A stretch of 38,225 nt of DNA, from the NCBI GenBank assembly GCA_900771345.1, contig CAAGNQ010000021.1:1-38225 (forward strand), in the 5' to 3' direction. Of this stretch, positions 14,673 to 23,868 are shown in pieces. The notes under the pieces are model-generated. The model worked only from the letters and a program-made list of their open reading frames with translations. It ran no database searches and had not been told where the DNA came from. The DNA is from Clostridia bacterium (GTDB taxonomy: Bacteria > Bacillota > Clostridia > Christensenellales > Borkfalkiaceae). Position numbers and translations under genes: made by a program. The stretch's first letter is position 1; every line of letters starts with the position of its first letter.

Positions 14673-15472
14673 TGAAGAAATTTTTTCAAGTTTTTTATAT
14701 AGCGTTAATCTTGCTTTTTATTTACGCACCTATATTTACGCTTGTTTTGTATAGTTTTGTAGACACTCCGATTGTAAGCATTGAGGAGGCAATAAGAATA
14801 GGGTTTTCGCTTGAACTCTATAGAAAACTTTTTGCAGATACAGCCTTAATGACTATCGTATGGGATACGCTTTTGTTAGCGCTTATAGCGGCAGTTTTAG
14901 CAACCGTTTTAGGAACGCTTGGTGCAATAGGTATCTTTTATAGCAAAGGAAAACTAGGAAAGTCAATATCGGCAACGTCGAGAATTCCCGTTATTAATGC
15001 TGAAATAGTAACGGCAGTAGCGCTTGTCTTACTATTTGCTCTAATTTTTACAGAAAGTCGCTCGTACGTATCTTTAATAGTTGGGCATTTGGTTATAACG
15101 ACGCCATTTGTAGTTTTATCAGTAATACCAAAACTAAAGCAGATGGACTCAAATTTATATGAGGCTGCACTAGACCTTGGTGCAACGCCCACTAGAGCGC
15201 TGTTTAGCGTTGTATTGCCTGAAATTTTGCCTGGGATATTAAGTGGCTTTATGCTGGCAATAACCCTTTCGCTAGACGATTATATTATTTCTGCATATAC
15301 AAAGCCTGCTGGCTTTGACACAATTTCTACTTACGTTTACGGCGCAATGGCAAAATCTAACGCTAACTCATCACTGCCGGCACTTCGTGCGTTGTCAGCC
15401 ATTATATTTGTAGTAATAATTCTTGTAGTAGTATTTAAAAACTTGAATACTAGACGGGAGGAGGCTAGATAA
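14672..15472 (+). CDS. potC: Polyamine ABC transporter permease PotC
   Basis: This is the second permease of the pair, 266 residues, with about six membrane segments. The N-terminal segment 'YIALILLFIYAPIFTLVLYSF' and the EAA loop 'YEAALDLGATPTRALFSVVL' (then 'PEILPGI') are typical of PotC. Its ATG overlaps the potB stop (TAATG) behind AAGGGGG, and its own stop overlaps the potD start in the same way. Confidence 0.95.
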   Translation: MKKFFQVFYIALILLFIYAPIFTLVLYSFVDTPIVSIEEAIRIGFSLELYRKLFADTALMTIVWDTLLLALIAAVLATVLGTLGAIGIFYSKGKLGKSISATSRIPVINAEIVTAVALVLLFALIFTESRSYVSLIVGHLVITTPFVVLSVIPKLKQMDSNLYEAALDLGATPTRALFSVVLPEILPGILSGFMLAITLSLDDYIISAYTKPAGFDTISTYVYGAMAKSNANSSLPALRALSAIIFVVIILVVVFKNLNTRREEAR

Positions 15473-16980
15473 TGAAGAGAATATTTTCAATAATGCTTTC
15501 AATAATGATAGCCTTTAGTTTTAATCTCGTAGGATGTTCTAACGAGAATATAGAAACAAAAGTTTTGCGTGTATGCAACTGCGAAGACTATATTGATGAG
15601 GACTTATTAGCAGAGTTCACTGAAGAAACAGGCATAGAAGTAGAGTATTCTACTTACGGCACAAACGAAAATCTCTATAACGAACTGGTTATTAATCCTA
15701 ATAGTTATGATTTAGTAGTTCCGTCCGAGTATATGATTGAAAAACTCGCCTTAGAGGGAAGAATTCAGCCACTAGACTTTAGTAAAATAAGTGGCTATGA
15801 GAACAACCTTTCACCTTTTATTAAAGAAAGGCTTAACGGATTAAAGGTAAAAGACGGGGAATATAAAGACCGTTCGCTTTACGACTTTATGGTTGGCTAT
15901 ATGTGGGGGACAATGGGTTGGGTTTACAACACCGAACACGTTACTAAAGAAGAGGTTTCTTCGTGGGACGGCGTGTTTAACAATCCTAATCTTAAAGGTC
16001 AAATCACTATAAAGGACGCCGTTAGAGATTCGTATATCGTAGGACTTGCAATGGTGTATAAAGACCAATTAACAGAAAAAACCGATAATCTTTCAATTAC
16101 GGAAATTCTTAACAGAACTGACAAAGTATCTATTGATGCAGTGGGAGAAAAGTTAAATTCCATTAAGCCTATGCTTTACGGTTTTGAGGTTGATAGTGGT
16201 AAAAACGATATTGTTCTTGGAAACATAAATGCTTACGTAGCGTGGAGTGGTGATGCCGCGTACGCTATAGACGTTGCGTCAGGAGAAGTAGAAGATGATG
16301 ACGGAACGTTCGTAGAGAATACGCGCGATTTAAGTTACAGTATTCCTGAAGAGGGGAGCAATATTTGGTTTGACGGATTCGTTATGCCAAAGGGAAGTGA
16401 TAATCACGATGCAGTTTATAAGTTTTTAGAGTTTATTTCTCGCCCAGAAAGTGTTTATAGGAATATGGATTATACCGGTTATACGGGTATGCTTGCAAAC
16501 GGCGAATTCACTCTAGAGGACGAGGAAACTGGAGAAGAATATCAAACAAATTTATTTAACGAAGTCGTTGTCGGCTGGTTTGACGAGAGTCAAGACCTAG
16601 AGGACGGAGAGGGTAAATTAGTTGATTTTTCATACTTTTTTGGTGATGAAGGGGATTATAGCATAATCGTGTCGGAAGAAGGGTATGGAAGGCTTTTGGC
16701 GCAATATCCTACAAAAGAAATTGTTGAAAGATGCGCGATAATGGGTAATTACGATAGTAATACTCTTATGGATATAAACGACATGTGGGAGAGCGTTAAA
16801 GGCGAAACGTTTTCGTTATGGTTTATAATAGTGATTGCCTGTCTTGTAGTTTTGATGTTTAGCGTAATTCTTATTTACAGAAACAAAGAAAAATTCCCTT
16901 GGTTAAAACTTCCTGAAAGAAAAACTAGAAAGATAAAAAAGGGCTATAAAATTGTAAAGATAGAAGAGGTTGAATTATAA
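15472..16980 (+). CDS. potD: Polyamine-binding lipoprotein PotD with C-terminal membrane anchor
   Basis: This is the extracellular substrate-binding subunit. A signal peptide ends in the lipobox LVGC (Cys22), the substrate for Lgt and for LspA (encoded at 35649). The binding domain starts 'LRVCNCEDYIDEDLLAEFTEETGI' and includes 'YDLVVPSEYMIEKL' and 'WSGDAAYA', typical of PotD/F. At 502 residues it is about 150 longer than usual. It carries an acidic insertion after about residue 350 and a membrane helix at about 450-469, followed by a strongly basic tail, which should be cytoplasmic. The protein thus appears anchored at both ends. Confidence 0.93.
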   Translation: MKRIFSIMLSIMIAFSFNLVGCSNENIETKVLRVCNCEDYIDEDLLAEFTEETGIEVEYSTYGTNENLYNELVINPNSYDLVVPSEYMIEKLALEGRIQPLDFSKISGYENNLSPFIKERLNGLKVKDGEYKDRSLYDFMVGYMWGTMGWVYNTEHVTKEEVSSWDGVFNNPNLKGQITIKDAVRDSYIVGLAMVYKDQLTEKTDNLSITEILNRTDKVSIDAVGEKLNSIKPMLYGFEVDSGKNDIVLGNINAYVAWSGDAAYAIDVASGEVEDDDGTFVENTRDLSYSIPEEGSNIWFDGFVMPKGSDNHDAVYKFLEFISRPESVYRNMDYTGYTGMLANGEFTLEDEETGEEYQTNLFNEVVVGWFDESQDLEDGEGKLVDFSYFFGDEGDYSIIVSEEGYGRLLAQYPTKEIVERCAIMGNYDSNTLMDINDMWESVKGETFSLWFIIVIACLVVLMFSVILIYRNKEKFPWLKLPERKTRKIKKGYKIVKIEEVEL

Positions 16981-16990
16981 AAACCTAATT

Positions 16991-17022
16991 AAAAAAGAGA
17001 GAAATATTTTCTCTCTTTTTTT
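16991..17022. terminator. Bidirectional terminator between potD and the minus-strand operon
   Basis: GAGAGAAA (16997-17004) pairs with TTTCTCTC (17008-17015) around a 3-nt loop, flanked by an A-tract on the left and a T-tract on the right. The symmetry lets it end both the potABCD transcript and the convergent transcript, whose last stop codon is at 17021-17023. Confidence 0.9.
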
Positions 17023-17887
17023 AATAGTCCCAAGACGGAATGTATTTAGTATCAGCGCTAATTTTCTTTTGATAAAACATTTTTTCTATTCCTAAAGAGA
17101 TAGCGTAATCAATAACCGTATCATACTCTCTAGAAGTCAACTTTCTTTTTAGTTCAGGAAAACTATCTATCTGACCAAAAGGAGTGTATTGACTCATAAT
17201 GTTTATATAAGCATTGCTCTTAAAATTACTAAACCAGTCGAGAATTTTTTTACTATCCGAAACTGCCTGAGGCAAAACCAAATGCCTAACTACAACCCCT
17301 CTTTGAATAAGACCATTTGCGTCTATTTCTAGGGGCTTATTTTTAATCATAAATTCTATTGCTTTTGAGGTGACGTCAAAGTAATTTTCTTTTCCCGAGT
17401 ACCTTTTTGAAAGGGTTTTTGAACAAAACTTTACGTCTGGTAAAAAAACGTCAACGTAGTCAACAAGTTTAGTTAAAATCTCAATTTTTTCATAACCGTG
17501 AGTGTTATAAACTATAGGAATTTTTGGCCTATAAATTTCTAAAGCCTCAATAATTTTATCCGAGTAGTGGGTAGGGCTTACGAGATTAATATTATGCGCC
17601 CCCATATTTTCTAAGGTCTTAAAAATATCGGCAAGTTGGCTAACCGATATGCATTTTCCCCTTAAATTTCTTGACAGTTCAAAGTTTTGGCAAAACACAC
17701 ACCTAAGAGAACAACCACAAAAAAAGATTGTTCCCGAGCCATTTTTGCCACTAATAATAGGCTCTTCATAAGGGTGAAGATAAAATTTAGCGATTTTTAT
17801 CTGATCGCTTGTCCCACATAATCCTTTAGAAGTGCTTTTATCAACTTTGCACTCGTTAGGGCAGAGGGCGCAAAAATGATTATTCAA
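17021..17887 (-). CDS. Radical SAM protein, PflX type (PFL-activase-like)
   Basis: A 288-residue radical SAM enzyme, counted from a TTG at 17887 that lies 9 nt behind GGGAG. A GTG at 17926 in the same frame would add 13 residues but has a poor site. The N-terminus has a Cys cluster (Cys6, Cys9, Cys13, Cys24), followed by the SAM-cluster motif CX3CX2C (Cys59, Cys63, Cys66) in 'FFCGCSLRCVFCQN'. This layout fits the PflX group of proteins resembling pyruvate formate-lyase activating enzymes, whose substrate is not established. It overlaps the upstream ABC exporter gene by 8 nt, so it is the third gene of that operon. Confidence 0.88.
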   Translation of the reverse strand: MNNHFCALCPNECKVDKSTSKGLCGTSDQIKIAKFYLHPYEEPIISGKNGSGTIFFCGCSLRCVFCQNFELSRNLRGKCISVSQLADIFKTLENMGAHNINLVSPTHYSDKIIEALEIYRPKIPIVYNTHGYEKIEILTKLVDYVDVFLPDVKFCSKTLSKRYSGKENYFDVTSKAIEFMIKNKPLEIDANGLIQRGVVVRHLVLPQAVSDSKKILDWFSNFKSNAYINIMSQYTPFGQIDSFPELKRKLTSREYDTVIDYAISLGIEKMFYQKKISADTKYIPSWDY

Positions 17888-19835
17888 GTTCAAATGCTCC
17901 CGTGTAAAGTTGATAGTATTTACCACCTTTTTTAATAAGTTCGTCGTGCGAGCCTCTCTCTATAATAACGCCGTTTTCTAGAACCATAATAACGTCAGAA
18001 TTTTTAACGGTTGAAAGTCTGTGTGCGATAACGAAAACAGTTCTGCCCTCCATAAGTCTATCAGTTCCCTTTTGCACGAGTGCTTCAGTACGTGTGTCGA
18101 TAGAGGAGGTAGCCTCGTCAAGAATCATTACGGGCGCATCTTTTACGGCCGCTCTAGCAATAGATAAAAGTTGCCTTTGACCTTGCGAAAGGTTAGCCCC
18201 GTCGGCAGTTAGCATAGTATTATAACCGTCAGGCAAACGGCTAATAAAGTCGTCGGCATAAGCAAGTTTAGCCGCCGCGATACACTCTTCGTCGGTAGCA
18301 GAAAGCCTACCGTAACGTATGTTTTCCATAACCGTGCCGGTGAATAGGTTAGTATCTTGCAAAACGATACCTAAAGACCTTCTTAAATCACTCTTTTTTA
18401 TTTTGTTAATATTTATACCGTCATAACGAATTTTGCCGTCAGCAATATCATAAAATCGGTTTATGAGGTTGGTTATCGTGGTTTTTCCTGCACCCGTTGC
18501 ACCGACGAAAGCAATCTTTTGACCAGGCTTAGCGTAAAGAGAAACGTTATGCAAAACAATCTTTTCAGGAATATATCCAAAATCCACGTCAAACATTTGA
18601 ATATCACCTTTAAGTTCGGTGTAAGTGATAGAGCCGTCTGCTTTATGAGGATGTTTCCAAGCCCAGTGCCCAGTTCTTTCTTGGGTTTCAGTAATCGTAC
18701 CGTCGTTTGCAATGTTGCAACGAACGAGAGTAACGTAACCCTCGTCGGTTTCGGCTTCTTCGTCCATAAGTTCAAACAATCTTGACGCTCCAGCAAGTCC
18801 CATTACTATAGAGTTAATTTGCATAGAACATTGATTAATATTGCCTGTAAATTGTTTACTGATAGGTAAGAAGGAAATAATCGTTAATAGAAAGACGGTT
18901 GGTGTTTCAACCTTGCCGAGAATAGTAACGTTATTTACGTTTAGCGCAACCAAAAGCCCACCGACAAATGCAAGAAGAACGTACAAAATATTTCCTATGT
19001 TTCCATTAATCGGCATTAAAATATTTGCAAACGTGTGAGCGCTTGTTGAGTCGTTGCAAAGTTTATCGTTCTTAACGTCAAACGCCTTTTTGCTGTCCTC
19101 TTCATGGCAGAAAACTTTAATGACCTTTTGCCCTTGAATCATCTCTTGGATAAAGCCTTCCTCTTCGCCGAGAGATTGCTGTCTTTTTATAAAGTACTTG
19201 GCGCTGTTTCCACCTATTTTTTTTGTAACCGTTGCCAAAGCAAAAACACCGACAAACATTACGAGAGATAGCCATATACTTGAGTTAAGCATAATTACGA
19301 GTAAAGTAGAAATGCTTATTAGTGCAGAATAAAGACTTGGGATACTTTGAGAAACAAGTTCACGGATAGAGTCGGTATCGTTTGTATACGAACTCATAAT
19401 ATCTCCGGTTAAATGAGTGTCAAAATATCTAATAGGTAAGGACTGCATTTTGTTAAAAACGCTTGTTCTTATTTGATGAAGAAAGGACTGCGTGACCTTT
19501 GCCATAGTCCTGTGATAAATCAAATTGCATATAATGCAAGTACCGTAAACCGTGCCCATAATAATGAACAAAGTGAGCAAATCAGAGGCAACGGAAGAGT
19601 AGGATTTGTTATCAAGCCCTCGTTGAATAATCACTAGTAAATTCTTAAGGAAAATAGAGGAGGCAACACCGGTAATCGCACTTATGGTCGTGCATACGAA
19701 AACAACTGAAATTAGTCCTTTATTATTTGAGAATAATAGGCCAAGAAGTCTTTTCAGCGTTCCTTTTTTTGCTTTTGGTTTAGGACGGTTATTAGCATTT
19801 CTTGCGCCACGCGCCATAGACATTCCTCTAGCCAT
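17880..19835 (-). CDS. ABC exporter half-transporter, subunit with canonical catalytic site
   Basis: A 651-residue type IV exporter subunit: about six membrane helices (residues 40-330) followed by an ATPase domain. Walker A is GATGAGKT (445-452), Q-loop Gln493, signature LSQGQ (549-553), Walker B VMILDE with catalytic Glu574, and His605. A ~50-residue linker insertion (about 360-410, with 'WAWKHPHKADGS') sits between the domains. The N-terminal 'MARG..MARGARNANNRPKPKAKK' is basic. Its ATG overlaps the stop of the partner gene (TAATG), so the two are made together as a heterodimer. The exported substrate is unknown. Confidence 0.93.
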   Translation of the reverse strand: MARGMSMARGARNANNRPKPKAKKGTLKRLLGLLFSNNKGLISVVFVCTTISAITGVASSIFLKNLLVIIQRGLDNKSYSSVASDLLTLFIIMGTVYGTCIICNLIYHRTMAKVTQSFLHQIRTSVFNKMQSLPIRYFDTHLTGDIMSSYTNDTDSIRELVSQSIPSLYSALISISTLLVIMLNSSIWLSLVMFVGVFALATVTKKIGGNSAKYFIKRQQSLGEEEGFIQEMIQGQKVIKVFCHEEDSKKAFDVKNDKLCNDSTSAHTFANILMPINGNIGNILYVLLAFVGGLLVALNVNNVTILGKVETPTVFLLTIISFLPISKQFTGNINQCSMQINSIVMGLAGASRLFELMDEEAETDEGYVTLVRCNIANDGTITETQERTGHWAWKHPHKADGSITYTELKGDIQMFDVDFGYIPEKIVLHNVSLYAKPGQKIAFVGATGAGKTTITNLINRFYDIADGKIRYDGININKIKKSDLRRSLGIVLQDTNLFTGTVMENIRYGRLSATDEECIAAAKLAYADDFISRLPDGYNTMLTADGANLSQGQRQLLSIARAAVKDAPVMILDEATSSIDTRTEALVQKGTDRLMEGRTVFVIAHRLSTVKNSDVIMVLENGVIIERGSHDELIKKGGKYYQLYTGAFELE

Positions 19836-21658
19836 TATTCATTACCTCCTTTAGTTTGTGACTCGTATAATTCTTGGTAGATAGAGTTAGAATTTATAAG
19901 CTCATCGTGAGAGCCTTGAGCAATAATTTCCCCACCGTCAATTATTAAAATTTTGTCGGCATCTTGAACTGATGCGATACGCTGAGCAATAATAATCTTG
20001 GTAGTTTGTGGAATATATTCCTTGAAAGCCATTCTAATCAAAGCGTCAGTCTTTGTGTCAACAGCGCTCGTCGAGTCGTCGAGAATAAGAATTTTTGGTT
20101 TTTTTAGAAGAGCTCTTGCAATGCAAAGCCTTTGTTTTTGCCCACCCGAAACGTTAACGCCACCTTGCTCAATCTGTTTGTCAAGACTAAAATTGCCTAT
20201 CTGAGCAAGTTTAAGCGCATCTAAAATTTCTTCGTCAGTAGCCTCTTTGTTTCCCCAGCGCATATTGTCACGAACAGTTCCGGAGAACAACACGTTTTTC
20301 TGAAGCACCATAGCCACAGAGTTTCGTAAACATTCCACGTCGTAATCTTTAACGTCAACACCGGCAACCTTTATCTCGCCACTAGTAACGTCGTAAAGAC
20401 GGGGGATAAGTTGAACGAGGGAGGTTTTTCCAACACCCGTGCTACCTATAATTCCTATCGTTTGACCACTTTCAATTTTAAGGTTAATATTAGAAAGCGC
20501 ATATTTTTCAGCCTTGTGAGAATATTTAAATGACACGTCGTTAAATTCAATGCTTCCGTCTTTAACCTGTGTTATAGGGTTATTAACCGATAAAATCGAA
20601 GGCTTTTCATTGATAACTTCTGCAATACGTTTTATGCTCGCCGTTGACATAATCAGTTGCACCATAATCATAGAGAGCATCATTAAACTCATAAGCATCT
20701 GGAAAGAATATGACATAAAACTTTGAAGTTCAGTCATTAAAAGAAGGGTTTGATTGGAATCAATAATTAAGAACGAGCCTACAGAATATATAGCGATAAG
20801 CCCCGTATAAACGCAGAAGTTCATTAACGGCGCATTAAAAGCAATTATTTTTTCTGCCTTAATAAAATCGTTTTTAACGTTTGAAGACGCCTTATTAAAT
20901 TTCTCTCTTTCAAAGTCTTCTCTAACGTATGATTTAACAACTCTCATTCCACTTAGGTTTTCTTCAACCGATTGGTTCATGTTGTCGTATCTTTTGAATA
21001 TTCTCGTAAAAAACGGGATTGCTTTGCTCATTATGAGAATCAATCCTAATGCTAAAATAGGCGTTGTGCATAAGAAAATAAGCGCCATTTTGGAATTAAT
21101 TGTAAATGCCATAATCATAGAGAAAATTAGCATAAACGGAGAACGAACGGCAGTTCTAATAATCATCATATAACTCATTTCAACGTGAGTAACGTCAGTA
21201 GTAAGCCTTGTGATTAAACTTGAAGATGAAAAATTGTCAATATTAGAAAAAGAGTAATCCTGAATTTTATAGAACATATCTTTTCTTAAATTTTTTGCAA
21301 AGCCACTTGATGCAACAGCGCAAAATCTTCCAGATAGAGCACCGAATATTAGGGATATAAAAGCAATAACAAGCAAAACTCCACCAAAGAACAAAATAGC
21401 AGTAAGCAAATTTTTCTCGCCGTTTTTAAACAACCAGTCAACAATCAGAACGGAAATTCTGTTAGGGTTTTCAGGAGATAGAGATATGTATTCTATCGCT
21501 CCTAAAAGCAGAGTCATAACGTAGGGAATAAAACATTCCATAACAACTTCAAGCGCAACAAACAACGGAGCGAGAAGCGAGGGCTTTTTGTATTCCCTTA
21601 TTGATTTTGTAAGAGTTTTTACTGCTGAAAAAAATGCAATTTCCGATTTTTTTGACAT
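19835..21658 (-). CDS. ABC exporter half-transporter, subunit with degenerate catalytic site
   Basis: First gene of the minus-strand operon, 607 residues: six membrane helices then an ATPase domain. Walker A is GSTGVGKT (405-412), Gln453, signature VSGGQ (503-507). The catalytic Glu after Walker B is Asp (ILILDD, Asp528), and the switch His is Gln (559, in 'IIIAQR'). Known heterodimeric exporters of the BmrCD/LmrCD/TM287-288 kind have such a degenerate site in one subunit, complemented by the partner. The ATG follows AAGGAG in a 60-nt leader. Confidence 0.93.
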   Translation of the reverse strand: MSKKSEIAFFSAVKTLTKSIREYKKPSLLAPLFVALEVVMECFIPYVMTLLLGAIEYISLSPENPNRISVLIVDWLFKNGEKNLLTAILFFGGVLLVIAFISLIFGALSGRFCAVASSGFAKNLRKDMFYKIQDYSFSNIDNFSSSSLITRLTTDVTHVEMSYMMIIRTAVRSPFMLIFSMIMAFTINSKMALIFLCTTPILALGLILIMSKAIPFFTRIFKRYDNMNQSVEENLSGMRVVKSYVREDFEREKFNKASSNVKNDFIKAEKIIAFNAPLMNFCVYTGLIAIYSVGSFLIIDSNQTLLLMTELQSFMSYSFQMLMSLMMLSMIMVQLIMSTASIKRIAEVINEKPSILSVNNPITQVKDGSIEFNDVSFKYSHKAEKYALSNINLKIESGQTIGIIGSTGVGKTSLVQLIPRLYDVTSGEIKVAGVDVKDYDVECLRNSVAMVLQKNVLFSGTVRDNMRWGNKEATDEEILDALKLAQIGNFSLDKQIEQGGVNVSGGQKQRLCIARALLKKPKILILDDSTSAVDTKTDALIRMAFKEYIPQTTKIIIAQRIASVQDADKILIIDGGEIIAQGSHDELINSNSIYQELYESQTKGGNE

Positions 21659-21727
21659 TATAAATTAGTCTCCTTAACTCAAGTTGTATTGAAGCAGAAA
21701 TTATTTAAATTTATATTATTTAAAGTA

Positions 21728-21757
21728 ATTATATATATTGCTAGCCGTAATTGTCAA
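21728..21757 (-). promoter_or_regulatory. Promoter of the ABC exporter operon
   Basis: On the minus strand TTGACA (plus 21752-21757) and TATAAT (plus 21728-21733) are separated by 18 nt. Both hexamers are perfect consensus. Transcription should begin near 21721, about 60 nt before the start codon at 21658. Confidence 0.82.
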
Positions 21758-21878
21758 CTAATTTTCCCTAATAAAACAGATATTTAACACTAAAAAATAA
21801 TATAATTATTTAGCGTCAAAATTATGACAAAAAACGCAATTTTTATGATAAAATTAAAGTCGCTATACATTAATGCGT

Positions 21879-21907
21879 TTGACAGTATTTAATATTTAGT
21901 GTATAAT
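21879..21907 (+). promoter_or_regulatory. Promoter of metK
   Basis: TTGACA (21879-21884) and TATAAT (21902-21907) with a 17-nt spacer form a perfect housekeeping promoter. The predicted leader is only about 30 nt, too short for a SAM riboswitch. In the divergent region between the two promoters a perfect inverted repeat AAATAAT-ATA-ATTATTT (21795-21811) may be an operator or just AT-rich chance. I see nothing else in this 286-nt intergenic region. Confidence 0.87.
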
Positions 21908-21944
21908 TATAAAACAATAAATTTTACTATTTGGAAAAGCGATT

Positions 21945-23114
21945 ATGAAAAGTTATTTTACAAGTGAAAGCGTAACTTCAGGGCATCCTGACAAAGTGTG
22001 TGACAATATATCTGATGCAGTGCTTGACCATCTGCTTGCGATAGACCCTTATTCAAGAGTTGCCTGCGAATGTTCTGTAACAACTAATTTCGTTCTTGTT
22101 ATGGGCGAGGTTACGACGAATGCTAAGATAGACGTTGAAGAGGTAGTTAGAAAAACCGTTAGAGAAATAGGATATACTGATGAAAAATTAGGTTTTTCTG
22201 ATAAGAGTATACAAGTTCTCGTTAAACTCAACAAGCAAAGTCCGGATATTGCACTAGGCGTTAATAATTCCATAGAGGCAAAAGAGGGTGGAGATAAGTA
22301 TGATAAAATCGGAGCAGGTGACCAAGGCTTAATGTTTGGTTATGCTTGTAAAGAGACGGATGAGCTTATGCCACTTCCTATAATGCTTTCACACAAACTG
22401 TGCGAAAAACTTGAAGAAGTTAGAAAAGAGGGTAAATTAAAATATCTTCGTCCTGATGGGAAAGGTCAGATAACCGTTGAGTATGACGGTGCAAAACCTA
22501 TTAGAATAGAGGCTGTAGTTCTTTCCTCACAGCACGATGCAGACGTTAGCACCGAGCAACTTAGAATAGACCTTAAAAAATTTGTTATTGACGAGGTTTT
22601 GCCTAAAGAATATCTTGACGAGAATACCAAGTATTTTATAAATCCTACGGGTAGATTTGAAATAGGTGGTCCAACGGGCGATTCAGGGCTAACGGGCAGA
22701 AAAATTATAGTTGACACTTATGGTGGGAAGTGCCCTCACGGTGGTGGTGCTTTTAGTGGAAAAGACCCAACGAAGGTTGACCGTTCTGCCGCTTATATGG
22801 CAAGATATATTGCTAAAAATATAGTTGCAAGTGGTCTTGCTGATGAATGCCAAATTCAGGTGGCGTATGCAATTGGCGTAGCAAGGCCTGTTTCGGTAAA
22901 GATAGAAACTTTTGGAACGGGTAAACTTTCTGATGAAGAACTTGCAAAAATTATTACGAGTGAATTTGATATGCGCCCATCAGCAATAATTGAAAAATTG
23001 CAACTTCAAAAGCCTATTTACAGGAAAACGGCAAGTTTTGGGCATTTTGGAAAGAGCGAATTTTCTTGGGAGCAAACTGATAGGGTTTCAGATTTGCAAA
23101 AATACCTTAGATAA
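21945..23114 (+). CDS. metK: S-adenosylmethionine synthetase
   Basis: Makes SAM from methionine and ATP in the cytosol. The 389-residue protein contains the ATP motif GHPDK (13-17), the conserved 'GAGDQGLMFGYA', and the phosphate-binding glycine loop 'GGGAFSGKDPTKVDRSAAY'. Length is normal. It is the first gene of a run metK-comFC-secA-prfB-tsaD with short gaps. SAM by-products are handled by the nucleosidase at 30472, but in a separate transcription unit. Confidence 0.98.
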   Translation: MKSYFTSESVTSGHPDKVCDNISDAVLDHLLAIDPYSRVACECSVTTNFVLVMGEVTTNAKIDVEEVVRKTVREIGYTDEKLGFSDKSIQVLVKLNKQSPDIALGVNNSIEAKEGGDKYDKIGAGDQGLMFGYACKETDELMPLPIMLSHKLCEKLEEVRKEGKLKYLRPDGKGQITVEYDGAKPIRIEAVVLSSQHDADVSTEQLRIDLKKFVIDEVLPKEYLDENTKYFINPTGRFEIGGPTGDSGLTGRKIIVDTYGGKCPHGGGAFSGKDPTKVDRSAAYMARYIAKNIVASGLADECQIQVAYAIGVARPVSVKIETFGTGKLSDEELAKIITSEFDMRPSAIIEKLQLQKPIYRKTASFGHFGKSEFSWEQTDRVSDLQKYLR

Positions 23115-23120
23115 AACGCT

Positions 23121-23849
23121 ATGCGCATAAGAGAGATTTTTCATAAGTTTATAAGAAGGAATATTTATAGCCCCGAATGGAAATGTCTTATCTGTGGCAG
23201 AGAGATATTTAACGGTTCAATATTTTGTGATGACTGCGAAAAGCAACTTCCACTAAACAACGGCTATATTTGTTCGCATTGTGGTCGCCAAACAGGTTTA
23301 GCAACAGAGTATTGCACTACTTGCAAAGAGGTTATGCTATCGATAGATAGGGCGAGAAGTTTGTTCGTTTATGATGGTGAAATCCCTCGACTTATAATGG
23401 GATTAAAGTATTCTAATAAGCGATTTTTAGTGGATTATTTTGCCAAAAAATTGTCATTTTTGTATTTTCAAAACTACTTTAACGCTGATTATATAACTTT
23501 TATACCTATGACTAAAAAGGCAGAGGCTAAAAGAGGATATAATCAGTCGAAACTTCTAGCAAAAGCAGTTTGCGTAACGACGAATCTTACACTTCTAGAA
23601 TGCGTAGAAAAGGTGAGGGAGACAAAGCGTCAAGCAAAACTCGGCAGAAAGGATAGACTAAAAAACCTAGAAAAAGCGTTTAGATGCGCAAACAAAAAAC
23701 TAGTCAAGGATAAAACGATAGTTATTATTGATGACGTTTTAACAACGGGTGCTACGACTGAAACGGTCGCACGACTATTAAAAGAGTGTGGTGCAAGCAA
23801 GATTTTTGTTTTAACTTTGGCAAGCACTATTCCGTTTGATAAATACTAA
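23121..23849 (+). CDS. comFC: ComFC-like amidophosphoribosyltransferase family protein
   Basis: A 242-residue protein with four CxxC pairs at the N-terminus (Cys22/25, 36/39, 51/54, 65/68), suggesting a double zinc ribbon. A type I phosphoribosyltransferase domain follows, with the PRPP loop 'VIIDDVLTTGATTE' near residue 205 and the family motif 'KRGYNQSKLLAK'. In naturally competent Bacillota the homologue helps take up single-stranded DNA; outside competence its role is unclear. It lies 6 nt after metK without a good ribosome site. Confidence 0.88.
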   Translation: MRIREIFHKFIRRNIYSPEWKCLICGREIFNGSIFCDDCEKQLPLNNGYICSHCGRQTGLATEYCTTCKEVMLSIDRARSLFVYDGEIPRLIMGLKYSNKRFLVDYFAKKLSFLYFQNYFNADYITFIPMTKKAEAKRGYNQSKLLAKAVCVTTNLTLLECVEKVRETKRQAKLGRKDRLKNLEKAFRCANKKLVKDKTIVIIDDVLTTGATTETVARLLKECGASKIFVLTLASTIPFDKY

Positions 23850-23868
23850 AATTATATGAGGAGAAATT

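Noticed and set aside
17021..21658. RiPP (modified peptide) cluster made of the radical SAM protein and the exporter
   Set aside because: The radical SAM protein fits the PflX type, not a SPASM-domain maturase. No short precursor ORF or peptidase domain is visible nearby, so only the coupling is reported.
21908..21944. SAM riboswitch upstream of metK
   Set aside because: The consensus promoter leaves a leader of only about 30 nt, too short for any SAM riboswitch with an expression platform.
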